A stretch of 64,000 nt of DNA from the NCBI RefSeq assembly GCF_019059575.1, contig NW_024882767.1:62001-126000 (forward strand). The letters are read 5' to 3'. The stretch is from Amphibalanus amphitrite. Lineage: Eukaryota > Arthropoda > Thecostraca > Balanomorpha > Balanidae. The notes under the pieces are model-generated. The model saw only the letters and a program-made list of their open reading frames with translations, ran no database searches and was not told the DNA's origin. Shown here piece after piece: positions 33,520-44,614 of this stretch; the first letter of the stretch is position 1, and every line of letters begins with the position of its first letter. The position numbers and the translations under genes are program-made.

Positions 33520-36500
33520 TTAAACAGGAGGAAGTGCTCCATAAGCGTGCTGCGGCGGTGGTGACGGTGGTACCTGCAGGTCAGTATAAATTCCATGCTC
33601 AGCCATCTTCTCGTTCACCCATCCGACCAGCTTTGGCACGCTGGCGTACACTCCCGGGACTCCATCTTCTCCGCAGCCGATGCCCCAGGCCACGATGCCG
33701 ACCTGGACGTACTTACTGGGATCCTCTTTGCTGGGACAGGCCAGAGGGGATCCGCCGTCTCCTCTACAGGTGTCCACGCCTGCTTCTCCTCCAGCACAGG
33801 TGAACGTGCGGTGAAGACGGAACCAGCGACCCAGACGCGTCTCCCGCAGCCGATTCTGGCACGTTCTGTGGGGCACAATCGGTAGGTCAACCTGCTTCAT
33901 GATGTTCTGGAACCTTCCGCCGTGGAACTGGTCCTTGCCGAAGCCGGTAGCCACGCAGGAGGCCAAGTCAAAGTTCTCGTTTGCGGCGGGCAGGCAGATG
34001 GTGTCGATGTGCTGCTGAAGAACGACCGGCTTCTCCAGGAAGAGGAGGCCGACGTCGTAGCGCAGGTTGGCGCTGTTGAAGCGTTCGTGGATCTCCATGT
34101 CCACCACGCGGTGATGCTCATGCGGGAAGATCTCCTTGTCGTTTTGCGTGTCCCAGTCTCCGAGACGGACTGTTAGCTTGGCAGGGTCTTTCCTGTGAAA
34201 ATAAAGCAGCACTCAGCATAGCTAAACGCGTATGTTGCTACTATACTCAGCTGAACACTCTAAATGGCACGTTGTTATGTTACAGAAAGCTCATTTTAAG
34301 CAAATATGGACCTTCAAATTCCAAAGAACACAGTAAGTCAAGCTGAAAGCTTAAACCTTGACTGCCTGCACCCGTGAAGATGACAAGATGGGCTACATCT
34401 CCATCTCTTTCCAGGAAGAAGACCAAAATTTTGGGAAGTTTCAAATAAACTCATTGTAAATAACAGGAAACACAATCATCGGTTTGGGCGCCCACAGCAA
34501 ATAGCTCTATTTGCTGTGGGCAACTCTAGTTATCCAACTAATGATTGTTTTTGGCATCGGGCAGCGTCACAAGGTAAAGTCCTAGCCCAAGATGGCTGCT
34601 GTTTGCACTCACCCGTTGATGCAGTGTGCTCCCGTCATGATGACCTGCGGGTGGATCAGAGAGCAGCCGCATACGTATCGCTGGATGACCTGGTCGTAGT
34701 CGAGGAGTTCGTCCTCTAGTAGGATACCCATCCAGGGGAATTCGCCAAACTGAGATTCACCCTCCTGTGAGAAAAGGCAGATAGCATCGTCAAGTGCTGA
34801 AAACGTGCCGGGTATGTTTTAAATAAAATTATATAGTCAATTTTTATCTTGATACATTTTCATTTCTCATTGACTACAAACCGAAACTAACAAGTGACAG
34901 TGCGTATGAAACTGAGCTCGCTTACTCTCTTCGTTACTTGTTACTCTCTCTCGATTCAGTCCCCTCTCAAGTTATTTACTGTCTTCTATTAATCAAAATC
35001 GGACTGACATCAAATGCAGAAGAGTTAGGTCTAGCGAACCGAAACGGAACCTGCCTTGAATCCATCCAGAATGATGCTGACTCCCTCCGGGTTTCTGTGA
35101 CCGCAGGAAGGCTGGTACTCGTACTCCGTCAGCTCTCCCAGGATATCTGGGTCCGGTTCGGTGAGCGGGACCCTGCAGAAGACGTCCAAGAAGTTGGGGC
35201 ACTGCGAGTTCGACTTGGAGTCTTCGTCATCACCTCCGAATCGCATGTCGATAAGCCCGGCCCCGTCGGTAACGATATCGCCATCCTTACACAAGTAGTA
35301 AGGAACGCAGGCCCCTCCAGAGATCTCTTCGACTTCCTCGGAATATTGATCTTCCTCGCTTTCTTCAGATTCGTAGCCAAGCTGTGAAGCTGAAGAGGCT
35401 GATTCGCCAGCAGCGGCAGCCGAAGAAGCTGATTCGCCAGCAGCAGCAGCGGAAGAGGCGGAGTCGCCCGCAGCCGCAGCCGAAGAGGCAGAATCGCCAG
35501 CAGCAGCAGCGGAAGAGGCGGAATCGCCAGCAGCAGCAGCGGAAGAGGCAGAGTCGCCCGCAGCGGCAGCGGAAGATGCGGAGTCACCGGCAGCAGCAGC
35601 GGAAGATGCGGATTCGCCAGCAGCAGCAGCCGAAGAGGCGGAATCCCCAGCAGCAGCAGCGGAAGACGCAGAGTCGCCGGCTGCAGCAGCCGAGGAGGCG
35701 GAGTCGCCGGCAGCAGCAGCGGAAGATGCCGAGTCGCCGGCAGCAGCAGCCGAAGAAGCTGACTCGCCCGCAGCAGCAGCCGAAGAAGCAGAATCGCCCG
35801 CAGCAGCAGCCGAAGAAGCAGAATCGCCGGCAGCAGCAGCGGAAGATGCCGAGTCACCGGCAGCAGCAGCGGAAGATGCGGAGTCGCCCGCAGCAGCAGC
35901 GGAAGACGCGGAATCGCCAGCAGCCGCAGCGGAAGAAGCGGAGTCGCCGGCAGCAGCAGCCGAAGAGGCGGAATCCCCAGCAGCAGCAGCGGACGACGCA
36001 GAGTCGCCGGCTGCAGCAGCTGAGGAGGCGGAATCACCAGCAGCCGCAGCGGAAGAGGCGGAGTCGCCGGCAGCAGCAGCCGAGGAAGCAGACTCGCCCG
36101 CAGCAGCAGCCGAGGAAGCAGACTCGCCCGCAGCAGCAGCGGAAGAGGCGGAGTCGCTGGCTGCAGCAGCCGAGGAAGCAGACTCGCCCGCAGCGGCTGA
36201 GGAAGCAGACTCGCCCGCGGCGGCAGAGGAAGCAGCACCAGCAGAGCTGGCGGCAGCTGATGCCGCAGCGCTTCCCGCCGCCGAAGAAGCAGCGGCACCT
36301 CCGGAGGCACTCGATGCCGCTGCAGCGTCCTCACTCTCCTGGACGATGATGTCAGCCGACTGAGTGAGCGCTCCTGCGGGCATGCAAGTCAGTCCGTAGT
36401 CCGCTGCCTCTGCCACAGTGATTTCCTTGATGGTGTCTCCTCCAGTGCTGACGAAGTAAGACTCCTCAGAAACCGAGGCCTGCTCGGAGTGGGTGCTAGA

Positions 36501-36650
36501 TGAGCCCGTCGATTCCTCCAGGAGGGCTCCTTCGCCGAGCAGGGCGATCATGTGGTCGACGTCGGGATTTTCTGGGTTGGAAGATCCCTCGTACGGCTGG
36601 GGATGAGCTGCTGCCAGCCCCAGGCAGAGCAGGATGATGAAGGAACGCAT
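33520..36650 (-). CDS. SPH2: secreted serine protease homologue with Ala/Ser decapeptide repeats
   Basis: Three coding exons, 36650-35055, 34764-34613 and 34192-33520, encode 806 residues. The first exon continues as 5' UTR to an acceptor at 36674, and a further UTR exon lies at about 38456-38510. Order: signal peptide MRSFIILLCLGLAAA; the motif ITVAEAADYGLTCMPAGAL (about 78-96); about 27 decapeptides GDSASSAAAA (about 140-420); an acidic stretch; a clip-like module CVPYYLCKDGDIVTDGAGL; and a protease-like domain from FGEFPWMGIL. His is kept in TGAHC (about 579), Asp in YDVGLL (about 629), and Ser is replaced by Gly in GDGGSPL (about 729), so it should be inactive. The Pro-rich C-terminal tail ends GALPPV. 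Keeping frame between exons 1 and 2 requires a GC donor (AAG|GCAGGT); the nearby GT (GCAG|GTTCCG) would shift the frame into an early stop. SPH3 has AAG|GT at the same place. A role as non-catalytic cofactor or matrix protein is inferred from the family. Confidence 0.88.
34490..34521. repeat. Perfect 32-bp hairpin in SPH2 intron
   Basis: GCCCACAGCAAATAG and its exact complement are separated by two bases. It is a short palindrome without flanking evidence of transposition. Confidence 0.85.
35395..36210 (-). repeat. Coding minisatellite: ~27 units of 30 bp in SPH2
   Basis: The 30-base units encode G(D/E)SASSAAAA on the minus strand. Two units near the start are 27 bases (one Ala fewer). The units differ mainly at third positions (Asp/Glu, Gly, Ala and Ser codons vary), while the peptide is nearly invariant. 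Other frames of this array (Arg/Gln-rich on the + strand, Leu/Pro-rich on the minus strand) are by-products. Confidence 0.95.
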
Positions 36651-36674
36651 CGCTGCTTTCCCTGTCTGCTATCC

Positions 36675-38455
36675 CTGTGAAGAGAAAACGGATTAGTAAT
36701 GAAATGCCGGGCAAAGAAACGGGGAAAAACTGAAGGTCTCATGTTCTGATACAGTGCAATGTTAGTAAACGCTGAAACTCAGCACGAACTGAGCACATCA
36801 GGTATTCCGACAATCGCTGCACCATATTCAAAACTAAAAAAATATGCATTGGCTGTGTCAAGTCTTGCATCAAGAAAGCTATAGATCTAATTAAAGATTG
36901 TCTATCTTAGATGATCAAGAACACACGAGGGCCGAAGCTTCTCTAGTTTTCTCAGTCCATTGTGTTACATTTCTCTGTCTTTTAATAGCCATATAAGTAA
37001 TCAATCTTTACGGCTTTAAGAAGCTGTTTTTGGAGGTTCTTGAGTTTATAAAAATTTTGGGAAACATCGTACTCAAATAGACCCACAAAGATGGCGTTCG
37101 TGGACCGCTGGCACAGATCGCTCACACGTCAGGAATGTGTTGACTGTGATTCGAGCCAGACATAACACCGGCTCGACTGATTTGGACGATCCCTCGCTCA
37201 GTATTGTAAACAGAGCGGTGCGGGCAGCCCGGCAGGGGCACGTGCGCTCGGACTTTGTTAATGTTATGAATGACTGAAAATATAGCAGAGATCGGACTAG
37301 ATAACTTTTTAACTAGCGCCACAGTATAGCTATGATTGATTCAGTTCCTTTGATGTGGCGTTCTCCATGCTCCATGCATAATGTAAAACGACCCAGCATG
37401 GGACAACATTGTAAAACAATAAGCGAACAGTACAACAACTTTGTACTCATAGCCTTTTACTTCATGGAAATAGGATAATTTTGCGAAAATAAGCTAAAAC
37501 TACCTGGCAACCAACAGCATCTCAAAGAGAGTTTTTTTTCAAATAAATGGTAGGTGTGAGTGATGAGAGATATATTTTAGTGACTGGAAAACATTCAGTT
37601 TTTTTCATGGAATCATATTTCTCAAATAAAGGTCTTGTTGAAATATACAATATACATTGAATAGTGTATTGCTATCTGAAATTAAATTGAACATGGACGA
37701 ATTTTTTTCTTCTTTTTTTAACGAAACATCGAGAGCAGGAAAACTTGCAAAAATGAAAACATCCTTATTGTAATAAATTAGAATAGAACTTAATACAAAA
37801 CTGAACACAGTTTCCGGACTGAAATCGGGTAATACGGAGCATCTCATGAGGCTCATGAGTGTCTATCCGCGGATAGACACTCATGAGCCTCATGAGATGC
37901 TCCGTATTAGCGTAGCAGGTAACGCGTTACCTGCTCACGCTCTTCTTTACTGATAGGCGACAGAATTGCAATCCTCGCTGACTGATTAACGTTATGGTTC
38001 CACCATCTCAGAGACAATCAATACATCCTCAGAAACTCTTATTTGAAGGACTGTAAGCGAGATTTTGAATGCGGTGTCGGTAACTGTTTAGGAAATTTGA
38101 GGCTTCTGTGATCATAGTTTAGTTATCTAACAATGCTAAAATATTGTCGTAAACGGTCGTGAAATATTCAACTGTGCAGCACCTATTTTAAGAAGCATAA
38201 TATATTTACACTATTTTGCTCAAAAGTGCAATATTTGTTCTGGTCTGAGGAAAAACTGAATGAAAAACCACACCAATGAATTCTAAACTTAATGCCATTC
38301 GAATGTATATCACAGACAAAAACATTGTATAACAAATAATAATAAAAATAATGTAAAGTCAAGCTTAAATGAAATATGAGCTCGTAGTATCCAAATAAAA
38401 GAAACTCGTTTATGCCCAGTGTAAGATATATGTTGTAATTCGCTCGACACCTCAC
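36675..38455. other. SPH2 5'-UTR intron, AT-rich
   Basis: It is bounded by the acceptor TTCACAG|GG at 36674/36675 and the donor CACGACAG|GTGAGG at 38456/38455 (minus strand). It holds two adjacent perfect palindromes at 37830-37909 and 37915-37934 and no coding sequence. Confidence 0.65.
37830..37909. repeat. Perfect 80-bp palindrome
   Basis: The 40-base arms are exact inverted copies with no spacer, centred on TCCGCGGA at 37869/37870. A second perfect 20-bp palindrome, GCAGGTAACGCGTTACCTGC, follows at 37915-37934. Both lie in the SPH2 5'-UTR intron. Confidence 0.95.
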
Positions 38456-38542
38456 CTGTCGTGGTCCCTGGGATGGCTGAGTGACCCGGTCCGGCCCCGT
38501 CGGACCGTCTCTCGACGCGGCCGATGGCGGCTCCTATTTATA
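38456..38542 (-). promoter_or_regulatory. SPH2 core promoter (TATA box) and first non-coding exon
   Basis: TATAAATAGG on the minus strand (38542-38533) is a strong TATA box. Transcription should start about 30 bases downstream, near 38510, giving a roughly 55-base non-coding exon that ends at the donor ACGACAG|GTGAGG (38456/38455). This fits the 5'-UTR acceptor at 36674. The exact start site is inferred. Confidence 0.7.
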
Positions 38543-39285
38543 CAGCTACACTCGACAGACGACCGATTCCGGCGAGCGGTACACGCAAACCGTGTTTTCC
38601 AATGTAAACTGACGTCCAAAGTCTGGGCGCTTACTCGGTCATATAAACAGGGCGGGAAGACCAGTCACATCATTGGTCAGTGCTCAGCCATAGAGCAGGA
38701 GAGTGCTTGGAGAAACAATTATGCTTTTTTTAATACAGTCTGAATGATTTGGAGGAGCGAATATGTGAGGTCAGAGCCCACGCTAAAAAGTATTTGTTAT
38801 GAAGATCCTGAACAATGATGTCAAAATCCGCCTCGGGAAATCCATGGTTACAGAAACGAACTTAGAGTAGAACGCATGACCTTTTCTACTCAAATTTCGT
38901 GTGGCCTGCAAAGCGACCACAGCCATTGACCCCACATACTCTCCGTCGGGAGCGAATTACAGGCGGCGAAACGACTCCAAACCAGCTTTCAAAACGCGTT
39001 TTACCGGTTAATTCAAGAGATGTACAATGGACATTCTCGTCAATACTGGAATTGATTCATGCACTGGGAACTGTCCATCTTGTTTTGGTTTTCTGCCTGA
39101 GCGCAGTTGTATTTCGATCAAATATTTATAGGAAAACAAAATGGCTTAAAGGTTTCCCATCAATTTATTTTTGCGGCTCATTTCAATGCTGTCTTAACCG
39201 TATGAAGCATACACGACTACAACGTTATATGTCCATGTTGTTCCACCCTTATGAAAATGGAAAGAATACTCGCAGACAATTTACA
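38543..39285. other. Spacer between SPH2 promoter and SPH3 3' end
   Basis: No other gene was seen. On the minus strand AATAAA (complement of 39164-39169) lies about 117 bases after the SPH3 stop and is a likely poly(A) signal, so the SPH3 transcript probably ends near 39140. Confidence 0.6.
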
Positions 39286-41811
39286 CTAATGAGCGCTGAA
39301 ATACTCAGCAATCTCTTCATTGACCCATCCGACCAGCTTCGGCACGCTGGTGTAGACTCCCGGTACTCCGTCTTCTCCGCAGCCGATACCCCACGAGACG
39401 ATCCCCGCTTGGACGTACTTATCGGGGTTCTCCTTGCTGCGACAAGCAAGGGCAGAGCCACCATCTCCAACACACGTATCAACACCGGCCTCCCCTCCAG
39501 CGCAGGTGAAGGAAGGATGAAGACGGAACCAACGCCCCAGGCGTGTACCGCTTAACATCCTCTGGCAAGAGCTGTGAGATACCACGGGTAGGTTCACCTG
39601 CTTCATAACGTTCTGAAAACTTCCGCCGTGAAAGCGATCTTTCCCGAAGCCGGTGGCGACGCACGAGGTGTTTTCGAAGTTTTCATCATCTTCAGGAAGG
39701 CAAAGAGTGCCGATGTGTGGCTTCAGCTCGACAGGCTCCTCAAGGAAGAGCAGCGCGATGTCGTTTCGGAGGTTGACCCTGTGGAAGCGACTGTGACGCT
39801 TCACATGAACCACGCGGTGTTCTTCGTGTGGCAGGACTAAGGTTTCATACTCTGTTTGAGTGTCCCAGTCTCCCAGGCGAACGCTAAGGCTGCTCACATT
39901 TTTCCTGAAAGAACGTAACAGTTATTTTTATCATAGAGGACACCACTTATAATAATGCGGCCGCTTTTAAAAGAATCAGGTAATGAGCTGAGCTTGTGAA
40001 ATCTCGAGATCAAAGTGTTGAATATCTAAAAACATGTCAACAAGCACTAGGTATTTTCAACTCAAATCCAGATTCGCACACCTTCCCATTTTGCACGCAA
40101 CTACCACGTCCACGGGAGAACAGGCCACACCACTTACCCAATGACACAATGTGCTGCTGTCATGACAACCTGTCGATGGATCAGCGAACCTCCGCATATG
40201 AATCGCTTCACCGTGATGTCGAATGCCATGACTTCATCTTGCAGAACGATGGCCATCCAGGTAAATTCTCCAAATTTGGATGCCTTGTCCTGCCAATAAA
40301 ATCATACGTCAACTGGCGTTGTGCAAGGGCATGGTGGAAATGTACTAGAAACCTTACTTTTACTACAGGGTGTCCCAGAAGTCTTGAAGCTCTTTTATTT
40401 TTGTCGTGTGACCTTGCTATGCCACCGATTAAGGCGAATCATGCCTCAAACGAAAGAGAATGAACTGAAATTTTGTATTTTCATGCGTAGAGCACCACTT
40501 AAGTCAGGTGGCCCCCGTTGTGAGTCGCACAAGATTGAGCACGAGAGATCACGTTCTTCGCTGCCGCCAAGATCTCCTGGTTTGCGAAACACCGTTGTTG
40601 CCATGCCCGTTTCTTGTCAGCTTCAGAGTCTTATTCCCTGAAGCGAGGGACATAATATTAGCGACATATATTTCCGACGGGTTGATGTTTGTTTTAGCCC
40701 CATAATAATGCGACGAATCAAAGGATTACAACGGGCTGTTGCCTAGCGTGCTCAAGCAGCTGAGCCTTATTTCTGTAATGGATGCGTGCAAACATGTCAG
40801 GAGACTTTCTGATCAGTAAATCATTATGTTGCTAATGTTTTCTCGGAGATCCAATGCTCTGCTTCCTGGCGTCTGGCTCGCTTCATGAAATAAGGCTCTG
40901 AAGCTGACCAGAAACGGGCATGGCGACACCGGTGTTTCGCAAACCGGGAGATCTTGGCGGCAGCGAAGAACGTGATCTCTCGTGCTCAATCTTGTGCGAC
41001 TCACAACGGGGGCCACCTGACTAAAGTGGTGCTCTACGCATGAAAATACAAAATTTCAGTTCATTCTCTTTCGTTTGAGGCGTCATTTGCCTTAATCGGT
41101 GGCATAGCAAGGTCACACGACAAAAATAAAAAAGCTTCAAGACTTCTGGGACACCCTGTAGTTTGGCTTTTTCATTTTGTGGTGCAATTACATTCCGAGC
41201 TTACAAAAAGATATTGTTGGCATTCTGCAATAAAAGCATCTCATTGTGAGGAGACGAACCTTGAATCCTTTAAAAAATGACGACGCGATGCCTTCTGTGT
41301 TGCGACGCCCACACGGCAAGAAATCTTCAATGACGTCATCCCCTTCCCTGGGCTCGGTAAAAATTTCCTCCACCTGGAAAGGAGTCTCACAAAGCACATG
41401 GCCGTAGAGTGGACATGCTGTATCCTCAATCAGATGTACTGGAAGAGTAGGATTAAAGCGGTTCTGCTCTCCTGGAAACTTCTTGCAGCGATGAATCGGT
41501 ACGCATGTGCAATTGGGACATGCGATTGATAGATCAGCGGCTGCGGGAGAACCAATAACTTCATCAACTTTATCCGTTACTGGTTCGATTAGTAAAGGTT
41601 CAACGTCGTGGTGGTGCGTAGTGGTAAGTTCATCAGCGGCAGTCAGCTCGGTCTCGACAAATTCTGCTTTCATGGGTGTGCCACGAGCTGCTGGGGTTCG
41701 TCTCAAGAGCGAAGCCTCCCTGTCGCTATTGTCTGCGGCGGCAATGTTTTGAGCTCTGGCATCATGGCTGAATATAATGACGCTCAGGATCAGCCAGAAG
41801 AGAAGCTTCAT
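39286..41811 (-). CDS. SPH3: secreted serine protease homologue, close paralogue of SPH2
   Basis: Three coding exons, 41811-41260, 40289-40138 and 39904-39286, encode 440 residues. A signal peptide (MKLLFWLILSVIIFSHDARA) precedes an unstructured stretch with RTPAARGTP and TTHHHDVEPLL. A Cys-rich clip-like module follows (CPNCTCVPIHRC to ACPLYGHVLC, then PCGRRNTEG, about residues 97-175). The protease-like domain starts FGEFTWMAIV. His is kept (TAAHC, about 231), Asp is kept (RNDIALL, about 283), and Ser is replaced by Gly in GDGGSAL (about 383), so it should lack activity. The 152-base middle exon has the same length and phases (0/2) as in SPH2, and the last exon aligns throughout (VRLGDWDTQ, VATGFGKD, RLGRWFRLH, VPKLVGWVNE). 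The two are therefore tandem duplicates. SPH3 has no Ala/Ser repeat. A mariner-like element sits in its first coding intron. The 5' UTR probably continues through an acceptor at 41829 to a non-coding exon near 42471-42624. Confidence 0.92.
40366..41158. mobile_element. Mariner-like non-autonomous element with ~300-bp TIRs
   Basis: The left end CAGGGTGTCCCAGAAGTCTT and the right end (its complement) are flanked by TA (40364-40365 and 41159-41160), as expected of Tc1/mariner transposition. Each arm is about 290 bases and closely matched. The roughly 200-base core has no transposase. It lies within SPH3 intron 1 of the coding region. High arm identity suggests a recent insertion or ongoing conversion. 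Confidence 0.9.
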
Positions 41812-42470
41812 CTCAGCTGATGCTCAATGCTGGAACAGATCGGAGAAGTCTGACATGTGTGTTCAATGTTCATTACCTAGCGGCTACGCATATGTGCTTC
41901 ATGCTGCGGAGGTGTTGGAAATAAGTACCTACAGTTAAAACATGATCACAGTTTTACATATCAAAATGAATGAATATGATGGTTGAGCCGGCAATACCTA
42001 TTTTATTTAAAAAATATGTTTTTAAACTCCAGCCATCGTTCGTAAACGGATCTAAAGAAGAAAACACATTTAACTGATGCCCAACCAACATCAAACGGCA
42101 AACGGGATAAGAAAAATTGCAAATTTTGCCACTTTCATCTACCGACCAGCATTAAGGTCTTGCCCTTTTAAGGCCTGGCTACACTATGCGTTTTCTGCGT
42201 GCGTTTTTTGCGAGTTTGCGTTTTTTGCGTAATATCGTTCTAGAAAAAAAGTTACAAATAATATAACTTTTACATTAATTGTGCATTAGTCATATACAAA
42301 AGTTAATATAATTCTTATATTAACTAAAATTTGATATAAAAATATCAGAAAAAAAAACGTAATATCGTTTTTTCTTCTAGACCCATACTACGCAAAACAC
42401 GCAACCCGCAAAAAACGCACACAGAAAACGCATCGTGTAGCCAGGCTTTTAAGGTATTGATAGTCCTTAC

Positions 42471-42624
42471 CTGTCAACAGCTTTTCAACGTTCTTCAGCG
42501 CGCCTGTCACCGCAAATCCGTGAAAAGCACGTATGACCTGCCTGATAGCTGATTTTGCAGCCTGAACAAGCTCAGCAGTCAGAACGCTAACGACAACTGT
42601 GCAGCTTGCAACTGTCCAGTGCAC
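42471..42624 (-). other. Candidate first non-coding exon of SPH3
   Basis: On the minus strand this segment ends with a strong donor, TTGACAG|GTAAGGA (42471/42470). The next acceptor on that strand with a good pyrimidine tract, TTCTCCGATCTGTTCCAG, is 18 bases upstream of the SPH3 start. The segment opens with an ATG that could encode a hydrophobic peptide (MHWTVASCTVVVSVLTAELV), but spliced to SPH3 that frame stops at once. It is therefore an upstream frame or a separate small gene. The 5' limit is not known. Confidence 0.4.
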
Positions 42625-43766
42625 TCAGAGAGTCCTGATGGGTGCTGCTCGGAGCCGGGCGAGGTTGACGGTGGCTGTCTCATGGGACAAAGGGTAAACA
42701 CAGCGGGCGAGGGGACCTGCTGACTTCAGAGAGCTGCAGCTTTTCGAGACACCTTTCAGCTCGAAGAGAAATCCGGGAACATGAAGCCTTTTTAACGCGT
42801 GCATTGCATCATCGCTGGGGAGCCAATAGCCGATATCTTGTGGAAAGGAATAAGGATTTCAACTTTGACAACTCCTTTCCTCATGCATTCGGCACTTTTT
42901 TTTTGTAAATTTGGATCCCGTCTGGGCATCGTTTACAACTGAATAGATGGATGCTTCGAACGCTAAAAGCTGAAAAACAGATGTCCATTTGTTGATTATG
43001 CTGGAAACATACGTTACATGCTGACCTTGGGAACAATCGATTCTCTGGAATGCTTTTATTTATGTGATCGAGCTGATGACCCACCAGCCTCGCGTTACGC
43101 GGAATACTGACGTCACTGCTCAAACGGACGAGCCGTTATTATATGACGTCACGACCGACAGCCAGCTGTCCTGGTATGACGTCAATGGCAACAGTCTGTT
43201 CTTATTAGATGCATCACACCCCAGACTGTTATTCCTAGATTGAAAATTGGTTTTTGAGCGAGCAGCATATAATCTCTAATCTAAAGATGGTACACAATAG
43301 TGTAAGTTGCAGATCATTTTCTCACAGTTTTATCATTTAAAAAATGTATGAAAATTGCAAGAAACTTATTTTCTTAAAAAATACAAAAAACATTCGGTTA
43401 GAGCAACTAAATACTTACCTAATGAATTATCATCTACACAAAACCACAGTGTTATATAAATACACAAAACAACGCAGCTGCCAGCGCTCCAATGTAACGG
43501 CCAGGAGTACAGCTGTGGATATTGCCAATTATGGTATGCTTTGACAATGGCATGGATACAACCTAACGGGCACTACTTGTGTTGCATTCATGAAGAATGG
43601 TCCTGAGAAAACGGAATGATCCTGCTCAGGTTCCTGACGAATTTATGAAGTCAAATGGGACGGGATTTAGCCTTTATTGACTCACAAACTTTGCTAATGC
43701 ACTCCCTCGCCACCTATGTTGATCAATCATGACGCCCCCATATCCCTGCCAGCTTACCTCCCCGGT
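42625..43766. other. Divergent intergenic region between SPH3 and the acidic protein gene
   Basis: SPH3 (-) and the acidic protein gene (+) point away from each other here, so both promoters should lie in this stretch. Three TGACGTCA palindromes occur within 77 bases (43108, 43144 and 43177). No coding sequence was recognised. Confidence 0.5.
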
Positions 43767-44168
43767 TATAAACCCGTCACTGTTTACAGTCTATAAACCA
43801 TACCTGTCTATCTACCTGCCAATAGCAACAGCGTCGCATCATCTCCCAGACACAGACAGGCCCTTGTTGCACGCTGCTGGGAGGTAAACTAGAGGTAAAC
43901 GAAGCAGCAGACGCCGTGGAAGAAGGGCACCGATTTTCAAAAGATCACCTGCGCAGGTAGTGACAGGTTATTTTGAGCTTTGGGCTGAGGAACGAGAAGG
44001 CAGAGGGAAAGAGGGCTGCCCGAGAGGTCAAACAGTCGGGACGCTGGCGAGCTCGGGTGTGCTAGAAAAGTGCTCTTCCAGTGGCGTTCGATAGCTGGAA
44101 GAAACGGTGTCTTTAGTGTTCATTCTACTTGTATTGGACTATTGTGATTTGGGAATACATTGTCTCAG
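43767..44168 (+). promoter_or_regulatory. Possible promoter and 5'-UTR exon of the acidic protein gene
   Basis: TATAAA occurs at 43767-43772 and 43792-43797. A strong donor, TTGTCTCAG|GTAAGTAA, ends a putative non-coding exon at 44168. The matching acceptor CCCTACAG precedes the coding exon at 44596. Which TATA element is used, and whether the exon starts near 43800, is inferred. Confidence 0.4.
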
Positions 44169-44614
44169 GTAAGTAAATAAAAGTAAGAGCCTAATGCAGG
44201 CTGGTTTCTCTTCCAAAAACGAATTCAATCAGTGAATGACTCCCCGAATGAGGTGGGTCTCTAATAACGATTCACGGACTGTAAATGCAGCGGAAAGCAT
44301 GGATTAATTCCTACTTTCGTTAAGTCAATGATTATACGTATACGACACATCTACCAACCAGCCCCCTTATATTTTTTCTTCATCTTATATTTTATAAAGT
44401 AGCTGGGAACTGCGGGCTCTGATGCGATATGATGTTACAATGTGTCTTATGGTGTTGAATTGTTGTACATTTGACTTCGCCTGTCAGTGGGGCTTGTCCC
44501 CGCTGCAGGTGATTTTCGAAAATAAATGGATAATACATAAATAAATAGATAAGTGACACAACTAGATAAATGAATAAAAGCCCCCACCCCTACAGGTCTC
44601 CACGCTAACCGGAG

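Noticed and set aside
33423-34176. Overlapping + and - frames at the SPH2 last exon
   Set aside because: They are shadows of the SPH2 protease-like domain.
35384-36349. Long Arg/Gln-rich frame on + and Leu/Pro-rich frame on - across the SPH2 repeats
   Set aside because: Both are alternate frames of the 30-bp coding repeat. Only the GDSASSAAAA frame continues into the signal peptide on one side and the clip module on the other.
42388-42624. Small secreted peptide gene starting MHWTVASC
   Set aside because: A strong donor follows, but splicing to the next good acceptor ends the frame at once. A non-coding first exon of SPH3 is the simpler reading.
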